This document shows, piece by piece, positions 25,866-34,303 of a DNA stretch of 36,812 bases (positions are counted from its first letter, which is position 1; each line of letters begins with the position of its first letter). The DNA comes from Bacteroidales bacterium. Lineage in GTDB: Bacteria; Bacteroidota; Bacteroidia; Bacteroidales; UBA10428. Made by a program: the position numbers and the translations under genes. The stretch covers positions 1 to 36,812 of the forward strand of contig JAFGVA010000210.1 of the NCBI GenBank assembly GCA_016938235.1. The letters are read 5' to 3'. The notes below the pieces were generated by a model. The model ran no database searches and was not told the origin of the DNA. It worked only from the letters and a program-made list of their open reading frames with translations.

Positions 25866-26723
25866 GTGAAAATATCAGAACTGTTTCTGTCACAAGAACG
25901 AACTTTCTCGTTTGAGTTTTTCCCGCCAAAAGATGAAATTTCAGCGGTTGACTTTGGAATAAATGTAGGTCAGTTGATGCGCTTGTCTCCCTCTTTTGTT
26001 ACTGTAACTTATGGTGCCGGGGGTTCAACCCAGGAACGTACTTTTAATCTTGTTGATTACCTGCAGAATAAAATTGGTCTTACAACAATGGCACATTATA
26101 CCTGCGTTAATGCATCAAAACCCAGAATACAGGATGATTTAAAGTTCTTGCAATCAAGAAACATTAAAAACATAATGCTTTTGAGAGGAGACCCCCCAAA
26201 AGGTGAAGAAAAATTTGTTGCTCCTCAAAATGGCTTTTCATATGCAAATGAGTTGATATCCTATGTCGACGATAATTTCGACTTCTGTAAAGCCGGGGCA
26301 TGCTATGTGGAGAAACATCCCGAAGCTAAGTCGCTTGAAGCTGATTTAATAAATCTTAAACGAAAAGTTGATGCTGGTGCCGATTTTTTAATTTCCCAGC
26401 TTTTTTTCGATAACAACTATTATTTCAGCTTTATGGAAAAGTCCAAAGCTAAAGGTATTAATTGCAGAATTATACCAGGAATAATCCCAATAACATCCTA
26501 TAATCAGATTGAAAGATTTACTAAAATGTCAGGAACAAAAATTCCGCCTGAGCTTTCAATCCGACTTGAAGAACATAAAGACAATAAAGCTAAAACTTAT
26601 CAGATAGGCTTAGACTATACAATAAAGCAATGTCAGGAACTATTAGCGGCTGGAGCCCCGGGTATTCACTTTTATACGCTTAATAAGTCAAGAGCAGCTA
26701 TTGAAATTTTTGAGTCTTTGTAA
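25866..26723 (+). CDS. metF: Methylenetetrahydrofolate reductase
   Basis: A 285-residue flavin-dependent TIM barrel reducing 5,10-methylene-THF to 5-methyl-THF, the substrate of MetH encoded just upstream. Motifs: FSFEFFPPKDE (catalytic Glu in the first strand), VTVTYGAGGST, MAHYTCVN, NIMLLRGDPP (folate and FAD contact), KRKVDAGADFLISQLFFDNNYY and RIIPGIIPITS. The start is GTG at 25866; no ATG fits the conserved N-terminus. Length is near the usual 290. The 55-base gap and shared pathway suggest an operon with metH. The stop lies five bases from the convergent small gene at 26729. Confidence 0.97.
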   Translation: MKISELFLSQERTFSFEFFPPKDEISAVDFGINVGQLMRLSPSFVTVTYGAGGSTQERTFNLVDYLQNKIGLTTMAHYTCVNASKPRIQDDLKFLQSRNIKNIMLLRGDPPKGEEKFVAPQNGFSYANELISYVDDNFDFCKAGACYVEKHPEAKSLEADLINLKRKVDAGADFLISQLFFDNNYYFSFMEKSKAKGINCRIIPGIIPITSYNQIERFTKMSGTKIPPELSIRLEEHKDNKAKTYQIGLDYTIKQCQELLAAGAPGIHFYTLNKSRAAIEIFESL

Positions 26724-26728
26724 TAGCA

Positions 26729-26971
26729 CTAAATATCTCCGTTCTTTTTCATTTCTTCAATTATCTCATCTACCGATTTCATTGAATTTGGTAAGATATT
26801 AGGGGGACATTTACCAACTTTTGTTGCAACCAAAAATCTTTTACATTTATTCCTTCCGGCTTCGCCTGCAAGGCAGAATTGCTTTTTATAAACCTCGGTG
26901 TAGGTAGTTCCTTTTAAGATGCCATTGAAAATAGGGCATTTTTCGGTTTTTGGACATTCTAAGCTTTCCAT
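26729..26971 (-). CDS. Cys-rich small protein of unknown function
   Basis: An 80-residue soluble protein with five cysteines at 6, 12, 33, 43 and 55, in the order LECPKTEKCPIFNG, YKKQFCLAG, NKCKRF and GKCPPNILPNS. I recall similar short Bacteroidota proteins annotated only as hypothetical, with the Cys spacing conserved, which suggests a metal or Fe-S site; this is inference. The C-terminal tail is acidic and helical (VDEIIEEMKKNG). It is on the minus strand, convergent with metF. Confidence 0.75.
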   Translation of the reverse strand: MESLECPKTEKCPIFNGILKGTTYTEVYKKQFCLAGEAGRNKCKRFLVATKVGKCPPNILPNSMKSVDEIIEEMKKNGDI

Positions 26972-27054
26972 AATTAATGTTGTTTGTTATACGCTTTTCC
27001 TATAATTTTAAAGGTATAAATAAATAATAAATGCGAAAAAAATTCACACATTGT

Positions 27055-27073
27055 TTATCAACACAATTGATAA
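27055..27073. repeat. Short inverted repeat TTATCAA-CACAA-TTGATAA
   Basis: A seven-pair perfect stem beyond the 3' end of the CCC-motif gene and upstream of the Cys-rich gene. It might be a weak terminator or operator; no T-run follows. Confidence 0.4.
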
Positions 27074-27085
27074 TGCTTTTATTTT

Positions 27086-27387
27086 TTAGCGGGCAGCTCC
27101 CATTATCATACCGAGCAAAGAGCCTGTTACTGCTATTGCAAAAAGATAATAAGCAATACTTAAGCCACCTAATACAATACCAATAATATACTCATAATAC
27201 GACCAGCACTTAAACTGCCATAGCCTACGTAATTATCTGGATTTTCACCGTATAATTTATAGCCTTCTTTACTCATTACAAGGCCAACAATACCACAAAC
27301 AAAACCTAATACTACACATCCGAGTACAATTGATAAAATTCCTAAGACAAGAACTGCAGTAGCGTTTGGAAGTTGTTTCTTTTCCAT
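27086..27387 (-). pseudogene. CCC-motif-like membrane protein, frameshifted
   Basis: The reading frame from the ATG at 27387 gives 72 residues and stops at 27169: MEKKQLPNATAVLVLGILS begins a typical small two-helix membrane protein, with Cys in VLGCVVLGFVCG. After SAGRIMSI the frame leaves the family pattern (LLVLY, stop). The second frame, entered at about 27184, reads IGIVLGGLSIAYYLFAIAV then TGSLLGMIMGAAR and stops at 27086-27088, exactly the second hydrophobic helix expected. Two extra bases, or one missing, near 27184-27187 (TATATTATTGG) explain the break. The intact protein would have about 100 residues. It lies 11 bases after a DUF2752 gene, a pairing I recall from other Bacteroidota. 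Recent mutation, programmed slippage or a sequencing error are all possible. Confidence 0.8.
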
Positions 27388-27398
27388 TTTTAATCGAT

Positions 27399-27704
27399 TT
27401 AGTTAATTATTTTGATGAGGTAATTTATTATAATTAATCCAGATGTAAGGTAAAACATGTACAATAAAATTTTATGTCCGTTTTTTATTTTAAATATAAG
27501 ATGAAAAATCAGGAAGATTAACATCAAAAGCATGGGTATCAATGCAGGGAAAGTCTTAATGGATTCTATCAGCTCTCCTTTCAGTAAATAATAAAAACTA
27601 CGTTGCATGCCACACCAGGGGCATTCAAAGCCAAAGACTTTCTTATATACACAAGAAATCATATGGTCTTCGTAATATTCAAGCAATTTTCTCAAAATAA
27701 GCAA
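27399..27704 (-). CDS. DUF2752 membrane protein
   Basis: A protein of up to 101 residues with the DUF2752 signature FGFECPWCGMQRSFYYLLKGE (CPxCGxxRS) followed by two hydrophobic helices (about 52-72 and 78-98). Function is unknown; the CxxC could bind metal or be redox-active. The start is uncertain: TTG at 27704 overlaps a perfect TACCTTTG promoter box, TTG at 27695 lies just past it, and the first ATG is at 27662 (residue 15). The segment RKLLEYYEDHM looks like genuine family N-terminus, so I favour one of the TTG starts. It follows the DUF3857 gene by 14 bases. Confidence 0.82.
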   Translation of the reverse strand: MLILRKLLEYYEDHMISCVYKKVFGFECPWCGMQRSFYYLLKGELIESIKTFPALIPMLLMLIFLIFHLIFKIKNGHKILLYMFYLTSGLIIINYLIKIIN

Positions 27705-27709
27705 AGGTA
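27702..27709 (-). promoter_or_regulatory. TACCTTTG box at the DUF2752 start
   Basis: An exact TAnnTTTG match on the minus strand, followed by C, overlaps the first possible start codon of the DUF2752 gene. If used, translation must begin at TTG 27695 or ATG 27662. Confidence 0.4.
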
Positions 27710-27718
27710 TTTATTATA

Positions 27719-29668
27719 CTATTCTTCCTTAACAAAGACTATTTTTTCGTTAAGCTTATCAATCATCTGAATAGTAAAATACCTGATTGTTTTATATTCG
27801 CTTGCTTCATATACAGCTTTTTTGTAGAAATACTCCGCATCAACAGTTATTTTATTACTAACTGAGTCTATCGCAGCTTTGTAGGACATGCTAAATAATG
27901 AATTATCAATATTCTTTTCTTGCGGAATAAATTCAACGGAATAGCCTTCAGGTATTTCGATATTTGAACGGTAGCTTCTGCTTTTAGCATAAACCATGTC
28001 TAAATTATAAGTTCGGGATGTATTTTTAAAGGGGTTTTCGGTTTGTGTTTCATAGGCAAGTGGAGAAATGTAAATTTTGTTCCCGATATACTCTAAAGGT
28101 ATATTTGCATTATAGGCGATAACGTATGGCTTATTTGTCTCATGAAAATTTCTTGTTTGAGGTTTCTCAATTAAACTGTAACCATCAGACTCAATATAAT
28201 TTAGAAGACTAGTTTCATTATCGTTTATTTTCATTCTTAGATTGAAAGCATCATAGTTTGTAGTGAGTTTTATTACATTGCATTGTACCGAATCAATACC
28301 AGGTTTAGGTGTGAGGTTAATGGTGTGATTTATCTTTGATGGAGAATCTTTTTGTAACGAAATCCAGGATGGTTCTTTTTTGTTAACAACAAGTCCGATG
28401 TCATTCAGGCATTTTGGTGGTAACAGAGTAAAGGGTAATAGTGTTTCAGTAGCATCAGCCATAAATTGTTTGTCGCCATCATTCACTAAGACTGTTACGA
28501 AATTAAAAAAATGGGCAAAAGGGAAATCAGCCTTTATCTTACCATGGTCTCTTGTACTTAAAATTACCGGATAAGCTTCAATGTCAAGGTTTTGTATCAT
28601 ACCCAGAAAGAATAGGTTTATTTCAGCAATTGAACCTCTTTTTGTTTTCATAAATTCATTAACAGATTGATTGGTTCTATAGCCATTTCTTCCATTCCAC
28701 GAATAGGATGTTTTAACATAATCACTTATTTTTTCAACGGCTTCAAGTTTTGTTTTACTTTCGAGTTGTATTCTACCTACAATTTCTTTTGTTTTGTTTT
28801 TTGCTGTCGATATATATTTTCCAAAGTCTGCGTCTGCTAGCAGATCTTGACAGAGTTTTGGCCAGGTAGTGATTACATCAAATTTAGTTCCCGAAAAGTT
28901 GTAATATCCTCTGAGCTGAAAATCAAGCTTAATAATATAATCCTGACGCGAAGTAATATATCCTTCATCTTTAAAGGCAGGAACATTCTCCATTAAGTAT
29001 TCATGAACCAATTCACTATATTTAGTATTTCGGGTTTCATATGAATTATAATAATCAAATCTTTCAGCTCCCTGTAATAGGTATACATATTCATAATATG
29101 GTATCATAACGGCAATATATTTGCTGAATCTAACGGGAATATCTGATTGGAATTCCCAATCCTGTAAATTAAATTTGTAAGGTGACTGAACTTTGTATGA
29201 ATATTCAATTACAGAACCCTCTTTAACAGCAGGCATAGCAAATTTCAAAACATCCCAGTTTTCATTGATTTTTTCTCTAAGAGCATTTTTCGGATTAAAG
29301 CAGGTTTGTTTAATAATTCCGTTTTCCAGATTATATGTAGTTGCTTCAATAACTTCAGCTTTTTCATAATTGTCACCTTCGTGATAAAATGGAATAGATA
29401 TTTCAGCATATTCATTTCCGGCCTGGCTGAAAATTTTTATTTTGGTTTTTCTTTCAAATACTACATCGTATCCGCCCGCGTAAGCATTACTTACAAAATA
29501 TGATTTACCTATATCATATAAAACTGCAGCTGGCGCCTCCTTATCATAGGGATAACTTTCCATGCCAGCTTCATTACTGGTTATTTTTCCGTATTCTAAA
29601 GAATAGTCCTGCCCAAATGAAGAACCAATAAACAGAACCATAATGAAAAAGGATGATAATTTTTGCAT
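27719..29668 (-). CDS. Exported DUF3857/transglutaminase-like protein with degenerate active site
   Basis: A 649-residue protein with a signal peptide (MQKLSSFFIMVLFIGSSFGQ). An N-terminal DUF3857 domain (about 60-230) precedes a transglutaminase-like fold (about 300-410) and a beta-rich C-terminal region. Where active members have a GDC motif, this one has RGSIAEINLF (344-353), and where the catalytic His is expected it reads FNFVTVLV (388-395); only the third acidic position (MADATE, Asp405) remains. It is therefore probably not a protease or transglutaminase but a binding protein. Its neighbour eight bases upstream is a relative with Cys and His intact, so the two may work as a pair in the periplasm. 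Similar Cys-less DUF3857 proteins are, as I recall, common in the phylum. Confidence 0.88.
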   Translation of the reverse strand: MQKLSSFFIMVLFIGSSFGQDYSLEYGKITSNEAGMESYPYDKEAPAAVLYDIGKSYFVSNAYAGGYDVVFERKTKIKIFSQAGNEYAEISIPFYHEGDNYEKAEVIEATTYNLENGIIKQTCFNPKNALREKINENWDVLKFAMPAVKEGSVIEYSYKVQSPYKFNLQDWEFQSDIPVRFSKYIAVMIPYYEYVYLLQGAERFDYYNSYETRNTKYSELVHEYLMENVPAFKDEGYITSRQDYIIKLDFQLRGYYNFSGTKFDVITTWPKLCQDLLADADFGKYISTAKNKTKEIVGRIQLESKTKLEAVEKISDYVKTSYSWNGRNGYRTNQSVNEFMKTKRGSIAEINLFFLGMIQNLDIEAYPVILSTRDHGKIKADFPFAHFFNFVTVLVNDGDKQFMADATETLLPFTLLPPKCLNDIGLVVNKKEPSWISLQKDSPSKINHTINLTPKPGIDSVQCNVIKLTTNYDAFNLRMKINDNETSLLNYIESDGYSLIEKPQTRNFHETNKPYVIAYNANIPLEYIGNKIYISPLAYETQTENPFKNTSRTYNLDMVYAKSRSYRSNIEIPEGYSVEFIPQEKNIDNSLFSMSYKAAIDSVSNKITVDAEYFYKKAVYEASEYKTIRYFTIQMIDKLNEKIVFVKEE

Positions 29669-29676
29669 TGTAAGGC

Positions 29677-31533
29677 TTATTTAATTAGAAAAGAGTTTTT
29701 AGCTTCAGAAATTCTTACTTGTTCAATAAAATTGTAGAAATGAGGATACAGGCTTAAGGGATATTCTCCACAATTTAAAGTTATTGATCTTGAAATAATT
29801 ACTTTGTCATCCATATAATCAACAGAGTATGAGTATGTGCCATATTCAGAGTCTATTTCAATATTTTCCGGTGCATGACTAATTTGATGACCAAAAGGTA
29901 TTGTATAGCTGATTGTGTCAAAATTTACTATTGGGTAATTAATTCTTACAGGTAGTTTTCGTTTTTCCGGTTTTTCAAAGTCCGGAATATAGATGCCATG
30001 TGGTTTCAATAAATATTCCTCGCCATATTTCTTTAAAGTTGAGCTAGATGTAAACTCAGATATAACCTGCATACATGCAGAATCGCTGTGAGTATTTTCA
30101 ATTTCCCAATTTTCTATAAGAATGTCGTTAAGAGGTATTATTTCAAAAATAAGATTCTCTTGAAATTTCTTGTCAGTCAGGTTTTTAATGGATGTTAGTG
30201 CTTCGTATTTAGCACCCCTGTATTTGTTTTTCATTTTATATTTATCTCTGCCACTAATCGAAAGAATAACTGAAATATTGCTGGAATTTAAAACATCAAC
30301 AGAATCGAGGGCTGGTATTTTTGTGAGTGCAATTTCAGAATCTCCAACCAGGAGTACTTCATGGTTTTGTGTGCTTGTTCCAAAATACCCTGCCGGGTAG
30401 TTTTTATTTGTACATTCCAGCCAGATTGTATCTTCAGCATTTGGCACAGCAAGCAAGACATGGTTAAATTGCTGACTGGGAAACTCCTTGTTTATGGTGC
30501 ATTTTTCTTTGCCCGAATTAACATATGCAAATGAGGAAGAAATACCTGCATAATTTAACAAAGCCTTCATATAGTTCGATAAAGCCTTGCAGTCGCCATA
30601 TTTGTTGTATGCAACATAATTTGCAGGGTAGGGTTTTAATCCTCCTGTGCCAAGGCTTATATTTATATACCTGGTATTTTCCTGTAGATATTCATACAAC
30701 TTTCGAATCTTTTCTGTTCTGTCATCAATTGAGTCGATTATTAAATTAATTTTAACTTTCTCGTTTGCTGGTAAATCAAGTAGATTCTGAGTAAGGTCTA
30801 TTTTCCATTTACCATAATCGTCCCAGCTACTTTGGGTGCCATTAATTTCGTATTTAAAATTAATGGGTACTACTTGAACAACAGGGACCAATTCTTCTAT
30901 CTCCGGGCAATATATTTCACTCATAAAAACTTCTGAATACTCAGCATTCCACGTATACTTAATTGTATTTGAACCTGCATCTTCTAAAATAGTAGGGTCA
31001 TTAACATTAACCTGATGGAAATTTATTTTGTAATCTTTTGGGATTGTTAACTCCAGAGTAGAATTAAGCGTTTTATAATTATAATTATATTCAGGTGTCC
31101 AATCTGCAATATAAAAGAACTCATCGTATTCAATTTCATAACTAACATAAATTGTATACGGGTAATAATTGTTGCGAAGAACAAACCTTGATACGTAATT
31201 ATCTTCATATAGTGAGCCGTATGAGAATGCATTCGATGTTGTAATTTCTTTCTTTTTTAGCTTCTGTATGATATTGCCATTAATATCTGTTATATAAGCA
31301 TTAAGGTTTAAAATCTTCTGGTTTCCTTCAAAAGGGATTACAAAGCGGGTATTGTCTTCGCCTCTCCTGTTATAAATAGTAATGCTTAGAGAATAAGATT
31401 TAATGAGTTTGCCATTTTCAATTGTGCAGGATAAATTATTGTAATTAACAATAGCATCTTCGTTTGGGGTAGCATTTAGAACTGAGGCAAAAACAATGCA
31501 TGTTAGAATAATAAAGGGTTTAATTTGTTTCAT
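29677..31533 (-). CDS. Exported DUF3857/transglutaminase-core protein
   Basis: The chosen ATG at 31533 gives 618 residues beginning with a normal signal peptide (MKQIKPFIILTCIVFASVLNA); the frame extends 18 codons further upstream but that would bury it. A DUF3857 domain (about 40-220) is followed by a transglutaminase core (about 270-380) with YGDCKALSNYMKALL (Cys315), FNHVLLAVP (His358) and IWLECTN (Glu373 at the usual Asp position), so a Cys-His-acid triad is complete. The family acts outside the cytoplasm, perhaps on peptides or as part of envelope processing; the substrate is unknown. It is the first gene of a minus-strand operon with the Cys-less relative (8-base gap), DUF2752 and the frameshifted CCC-motif gene. 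Confidence 0.88.
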   Translation of the reverse strand: MKQIKPFIILTCIVFASVLNATPNEDAIVNYNNLSCTIENGKLIKSYSLSITIYNRRGEDNTRFVIPFEGNQKILNLNAYITDINGNIIQKLKKKEITTSNAFSYGSLYEDNYVSRFVLRNNYYPYTIYVSYEIEYDEFFYIADWTPEYNYNYKTLNSTLELTIPKDYKINFHQVNVNDPTILEDAGSNTIKYTWNAEYSEVFMSEIYCPEIEELVPVVQVVPINFKYEINGTQSSWDDYGKWKIDLTQNLLDLPANEKVKINLIIDSIDDRTEKIRKLYEYLQENTRYINISLGTGGLKPYPANYVAYNKYGDCKALSNYMKALLNYAGISSSFAYVNSGKEKCTINKEFPSQQFNHVLLAVPNAEDTIWLECTNKNYPAGYFGTSTQNHEVLLVGDSEIALTKIPALDSVDVLNSSNISVILSISGRDKYKMKNKYRGAKYEALTSIKNLTDKKFQENLIFEIIPLNDILIENWEIENTHSDSACMQVISEFTSSSTLKKYGEEYLLKPHGIYIPDFEKPEKRKLPVRINYPIVNFDTISYTIPFGHQISHAPENIEIDSEYGTYSYSVDYMDDKVIISRSITLNCGEYPLSLYPHFYNFIEQVRISEAKNSFLIK

Positions 31534-31694
31534 GTTAACGCGATAAAAAAAATAAAAGAAGGAATCATTATCGTAAAAACAAAACATAATTGGAGTTTTT
31601 TAGGGTATTATTTTGAAAAATGGAGTAATCGCTTGAAAATATTTAAATTTGAAGTGTTATTATCTATATTCAATCATATATTTTCTGTTGTTGA

Positions 31695-34271
31695 ATGAAA
31701 AACTTCTCAGTAGAATTAAAAATTGCAATTCTTATTCTTTTTGCAGCAGTTGTTGTTGGTGCTGCCGGTTATGTAGCATATCAAAGTCTGGGTAATATAC
31801 TTACCACTATTAAAAAAGAAGCCCAGCCAAATTTAACTTTAGTTCTGTTAAAAGATATAAATAACAGCTTGTTAAGAGCCGAAAGCGGTATAAAGTATTA
31901 TTCAATTACATCCGATAGAAAATACCTGCAGGCATACCACCAGGTGCTTAGAAACACCAACAAAAAGATTGACTTGTTACGCGAATACAATAAAGGAATA
32001 CTTACACGCGAAATACAAATTGACAGCATTGAGTACCTGGTTCAGCAAAAATTTGAGATCTGGGAACAAATGCTTTACTATCAGAATAACAACAGGGTAG
32101 GTGAAGCCTTAAACAAATTGGCTGTTAAGATTGATTCTGCAATTGATACCATAACTATAAAGGTGCCCAAAAACACAGAGCTTATTTTATCCGATACAGT
32201 ACCTGTATCTTCAGATAATACTTCAACTGAAGAGGAAAAGGGCGGTTTTTTTTCCAGGTTGTTTAAACGAAAGGATGATGCTTCAGATAAAACTGATGCT
32301 ACAGATCCCTCCGAAAACAATTATGAAGCAATAATTGAAGAAGTAGTCTATTCAACGGCAGATTCAAGTTTCGAGGTAGGAGTGAAGCCTTCTGTAATCC
32401 GGAGCGAAATAAAAAAGATTCAGGAAGAAGAAACCGAGGTGCAGCAGTTTCTTGCTGCACGCGAAATAAATCTTAACAGAAGAAACGATAACCTTACACA
32501 GAGCTTAATTATTTTAATACTCAGGCTCGAAAGGGCCGAGCTCGCATCAATATCAGAAAAAGCAAAAGAAGCCGATGCCATGGTTCGAGCGGCCAATCAG
32601 TTGATGATCATATTTCTTGGGGCATTCACCTTGCTGTTAATCGGAGTTTTCTGGGTTATTCAAAACTATGTCAGGAAGTCGCATAAATACCAGCTAGCAT
32701 TAATTGGTGCTAAAGAAGAAGCTCAGCAATTATCAAAAGCAAGAGAACAGTTTATGGCAAACATGTCGCATGAAATACGAACTCCCATGCATACCATAAT
32801 TGGTTTTTCTGAACAATTGCTTGAAACTGTAAATGAGAAAAATGCACGCGAACATTTAGAAGTTATAAAAGACTCAGCCGATCATTTATTAGGCATTATT
32901 AATGAAGTGCTTGACTTCTCAAAAATAGAGGCAGGCAAAATTGAAATAGAAAAGGCTGAGTTTTCTCCCTCAGATATTATGAAGCAGGTTTATAAGCTTT
33001 ACATGCCGAAAGCAAATTCCAAAAATCTGAATTTAGAGCTAAACCTGGCTGATTCTATTCCTGATGCTGTTGGCGATTCTATGAGGTTTAAGCAAATTAT
33101 GCTGAACCTCGTTAGTAATGCACTGAAATTTACCGAAGATGGTTTTATCATTATTCAGGCAGAGTCACAGGCAGAAAATCAGACAGAATTCAGGTTGGTT
33201 GTTTCGGTTACAGATAGTGGCATTGGTATATCAAAAGAGAAACTACCCATTATTTTCGATGAGTTTAAGCAAGCAGAATCAAGCACTACACGAAAATTTG
33301 GCGGAACAGGACTGGGACTGGCAATAGTTAAAAAATTGATTGAGATACAGGGTGGTAGTATTACTGTTGAAAGCGAACCGGGAAAGGGTACAACGTTCAA
33401 ATTCTTTATTCCATACGAAATTTCACAATTGAAGAGTATACCGGAAATTAAAACCATACCTTTTGCAACAAGATTGCTTGCTGATAAAAAACTGCTAATT
33501 GCTGACGACGATGCATACAATCGGCGTTTAATCAGCTACATACTTAATAAATGGAAGGTGAATTTTGACCTTGTAGAAAATGGGAAGCAGCTGGTAACTC
33601 AATTTAATAAAGAAAAGTACGATGCCGTTTTGCTGGATATCCACATGCCCGAATTAGATGGAATACAAGCAGCAAAACATATTCGTGAGGATATTCACTC
33701 AACGGTGCCAATAATTGCGCTTACCGCCACAATTTCCGGAGAGAAAATTCAGGAAGGTAAAAAAGCCGGTATTGGTTTAATAATACAAAAACCTTTTACC
33801 GAGAAAGAACTTTTTATTCAGTTGTGTAATGTCCTTAATATAAATCCGGAATTACCGTTAGAACACGAAAAAGATGAAGTTGTGGTTGTTGATAATGCTT
33901 ACGCCAATCTATTTAAAAATTTGTATCATATTGCCAACAACGATGAGTCTTTTGTTTTAGAAATGCTGAATATGTTTATAGAAACATCAACAAAAGGGCT
34001 GAAGGAGATAGAAAAGGCTTTTAACGAAGGAAATACACACCAGATTGCAGAACTGGCACACAAGATTAAATCGCCATGCAAACACCTGGGGGCTTTAGAA
34101 ATATCCGATATGCTTAAAGAAATTGAAGAAATGGGCCGTTCAGGAGCAACGCTTACTCAGCTAAAACTTAAAATGGACAAAGCCGCACCATATATAAACG
34201 ATTTAATGAGTAAGGTTAATGCTGTAATTGCAAGCCTGAATGAAAAGATTAATGCTGTTAAGAGTAAATAA
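31695..34271 (+). CDS. Hybrid sensor histidine kinase with REC and HPt domains
   Basis: An 858-residue inner-membrane kinase. Helix TM1 (about 10-30) and TM2 (303-324) enclose a helical sensor region of about 270 residues, probably periplasmic. HisKA has SHEIRTP with His359; the HATPase shows NALKFTEDG (475-483), DSGIGIS, and GGTGLGLAI (536-544). The REC domain (about 598-715) has acidic ADDD, phosphoacceptor Asp648 and Lys699. A C-terminal HPt domain (about 735-820) shows AHKIKSPCKHLGA with His789. The chain His-Asp-His is thus complete for a phosphorelay, and the sigma-54 regulator 32 bases downstream (Asp56) is the obvious receiver. The sensor holds a charged insert at about 178-215 (GGFFSRLFKRKDD, then acidic/Thr-rich), unusual for a periplasmic helical domain. 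The signal is unknown. Confidence 0.95.
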   Translation: MKNFSVELKIAILILFAAVVVGAAGYVAYQSLGNILTTIKKEAQPNLTLVLLKDINNSLLRAESGIKYYSITSDRKYLQAYHQVLRNTNKKIDLLREYNKGILTREIQIDSIEYLVQQKFEIWEQMLYYQNNNRVGEALNKLAVKIDSAIDTITIKVPKNTELILSDTVPVSSDNTSTEEEKGGFFSRLFKRKDDASDKTDATDPSENNYEAIIEEVVYSTADSSFEVGVKPSVIRSEIKKIQEEETEVQQFLAAREINLNRRNDNLTQSLIILILRLERAELASISEKAKEADAMVRAANQLMIIFLGAFTLLLIGVFWVIQNYVRKSHKYQLALIGAKEEAQQLSKAREQFMANMSHEIRTPMHTIIGFSEQLLETVNEKNAREHLEVIKDSADHLLGIINEVLDFSKIEAGKIEIEKAEFSPSDIMKQVYKLYMPKANSKNLNLELNLADSIPDAVGDSMRFKQIMLNLVSNALKFTEDGFIIIQAESQAENQTEFRLVVSVTDSGIGISKEKLPIIFDEFKQAESSTTRKFGGTGLGLAIVKKLIEIQGGSITVESEPGKGTTFKFFIPYEISQLKSIPEIKTIPFATRLLADKKLLIADDDAYNRRLISYILNKWKVNFDLVENGKQLVTQFNKEKYDAVLLDIHMPELDGIQAAKHIREDIHSTVPIIALTATISGEKIQEGKKAGIGLIIQKPFTEKELFIQLCNVLNINPELPLEHEKDEVVVVDNAYANLFKNLYHIANNDESFVLEMLNMFIETSTKGLKEIEKAFNEGNTHQIAELAHKIKSPCKHLGALEISDMLKEIEEMGRSGATLTQLKLKMDKAAPYINDLMSKVNAVIASLNEKINAVKSK

Positions 34272-34303
34272 AATAGCTATTTTAGTGAATTAGCAAGATT
34301 TCG

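Noticed and set aside
31534-31587. Eighteen-codon N-terminal extension of the DUF3857/transglutaminase gene
   Set aside because: The internal Met at 31533 starts a normal signal peptide; the Phe/Tyr/Asp-rich extension would disrupt export.
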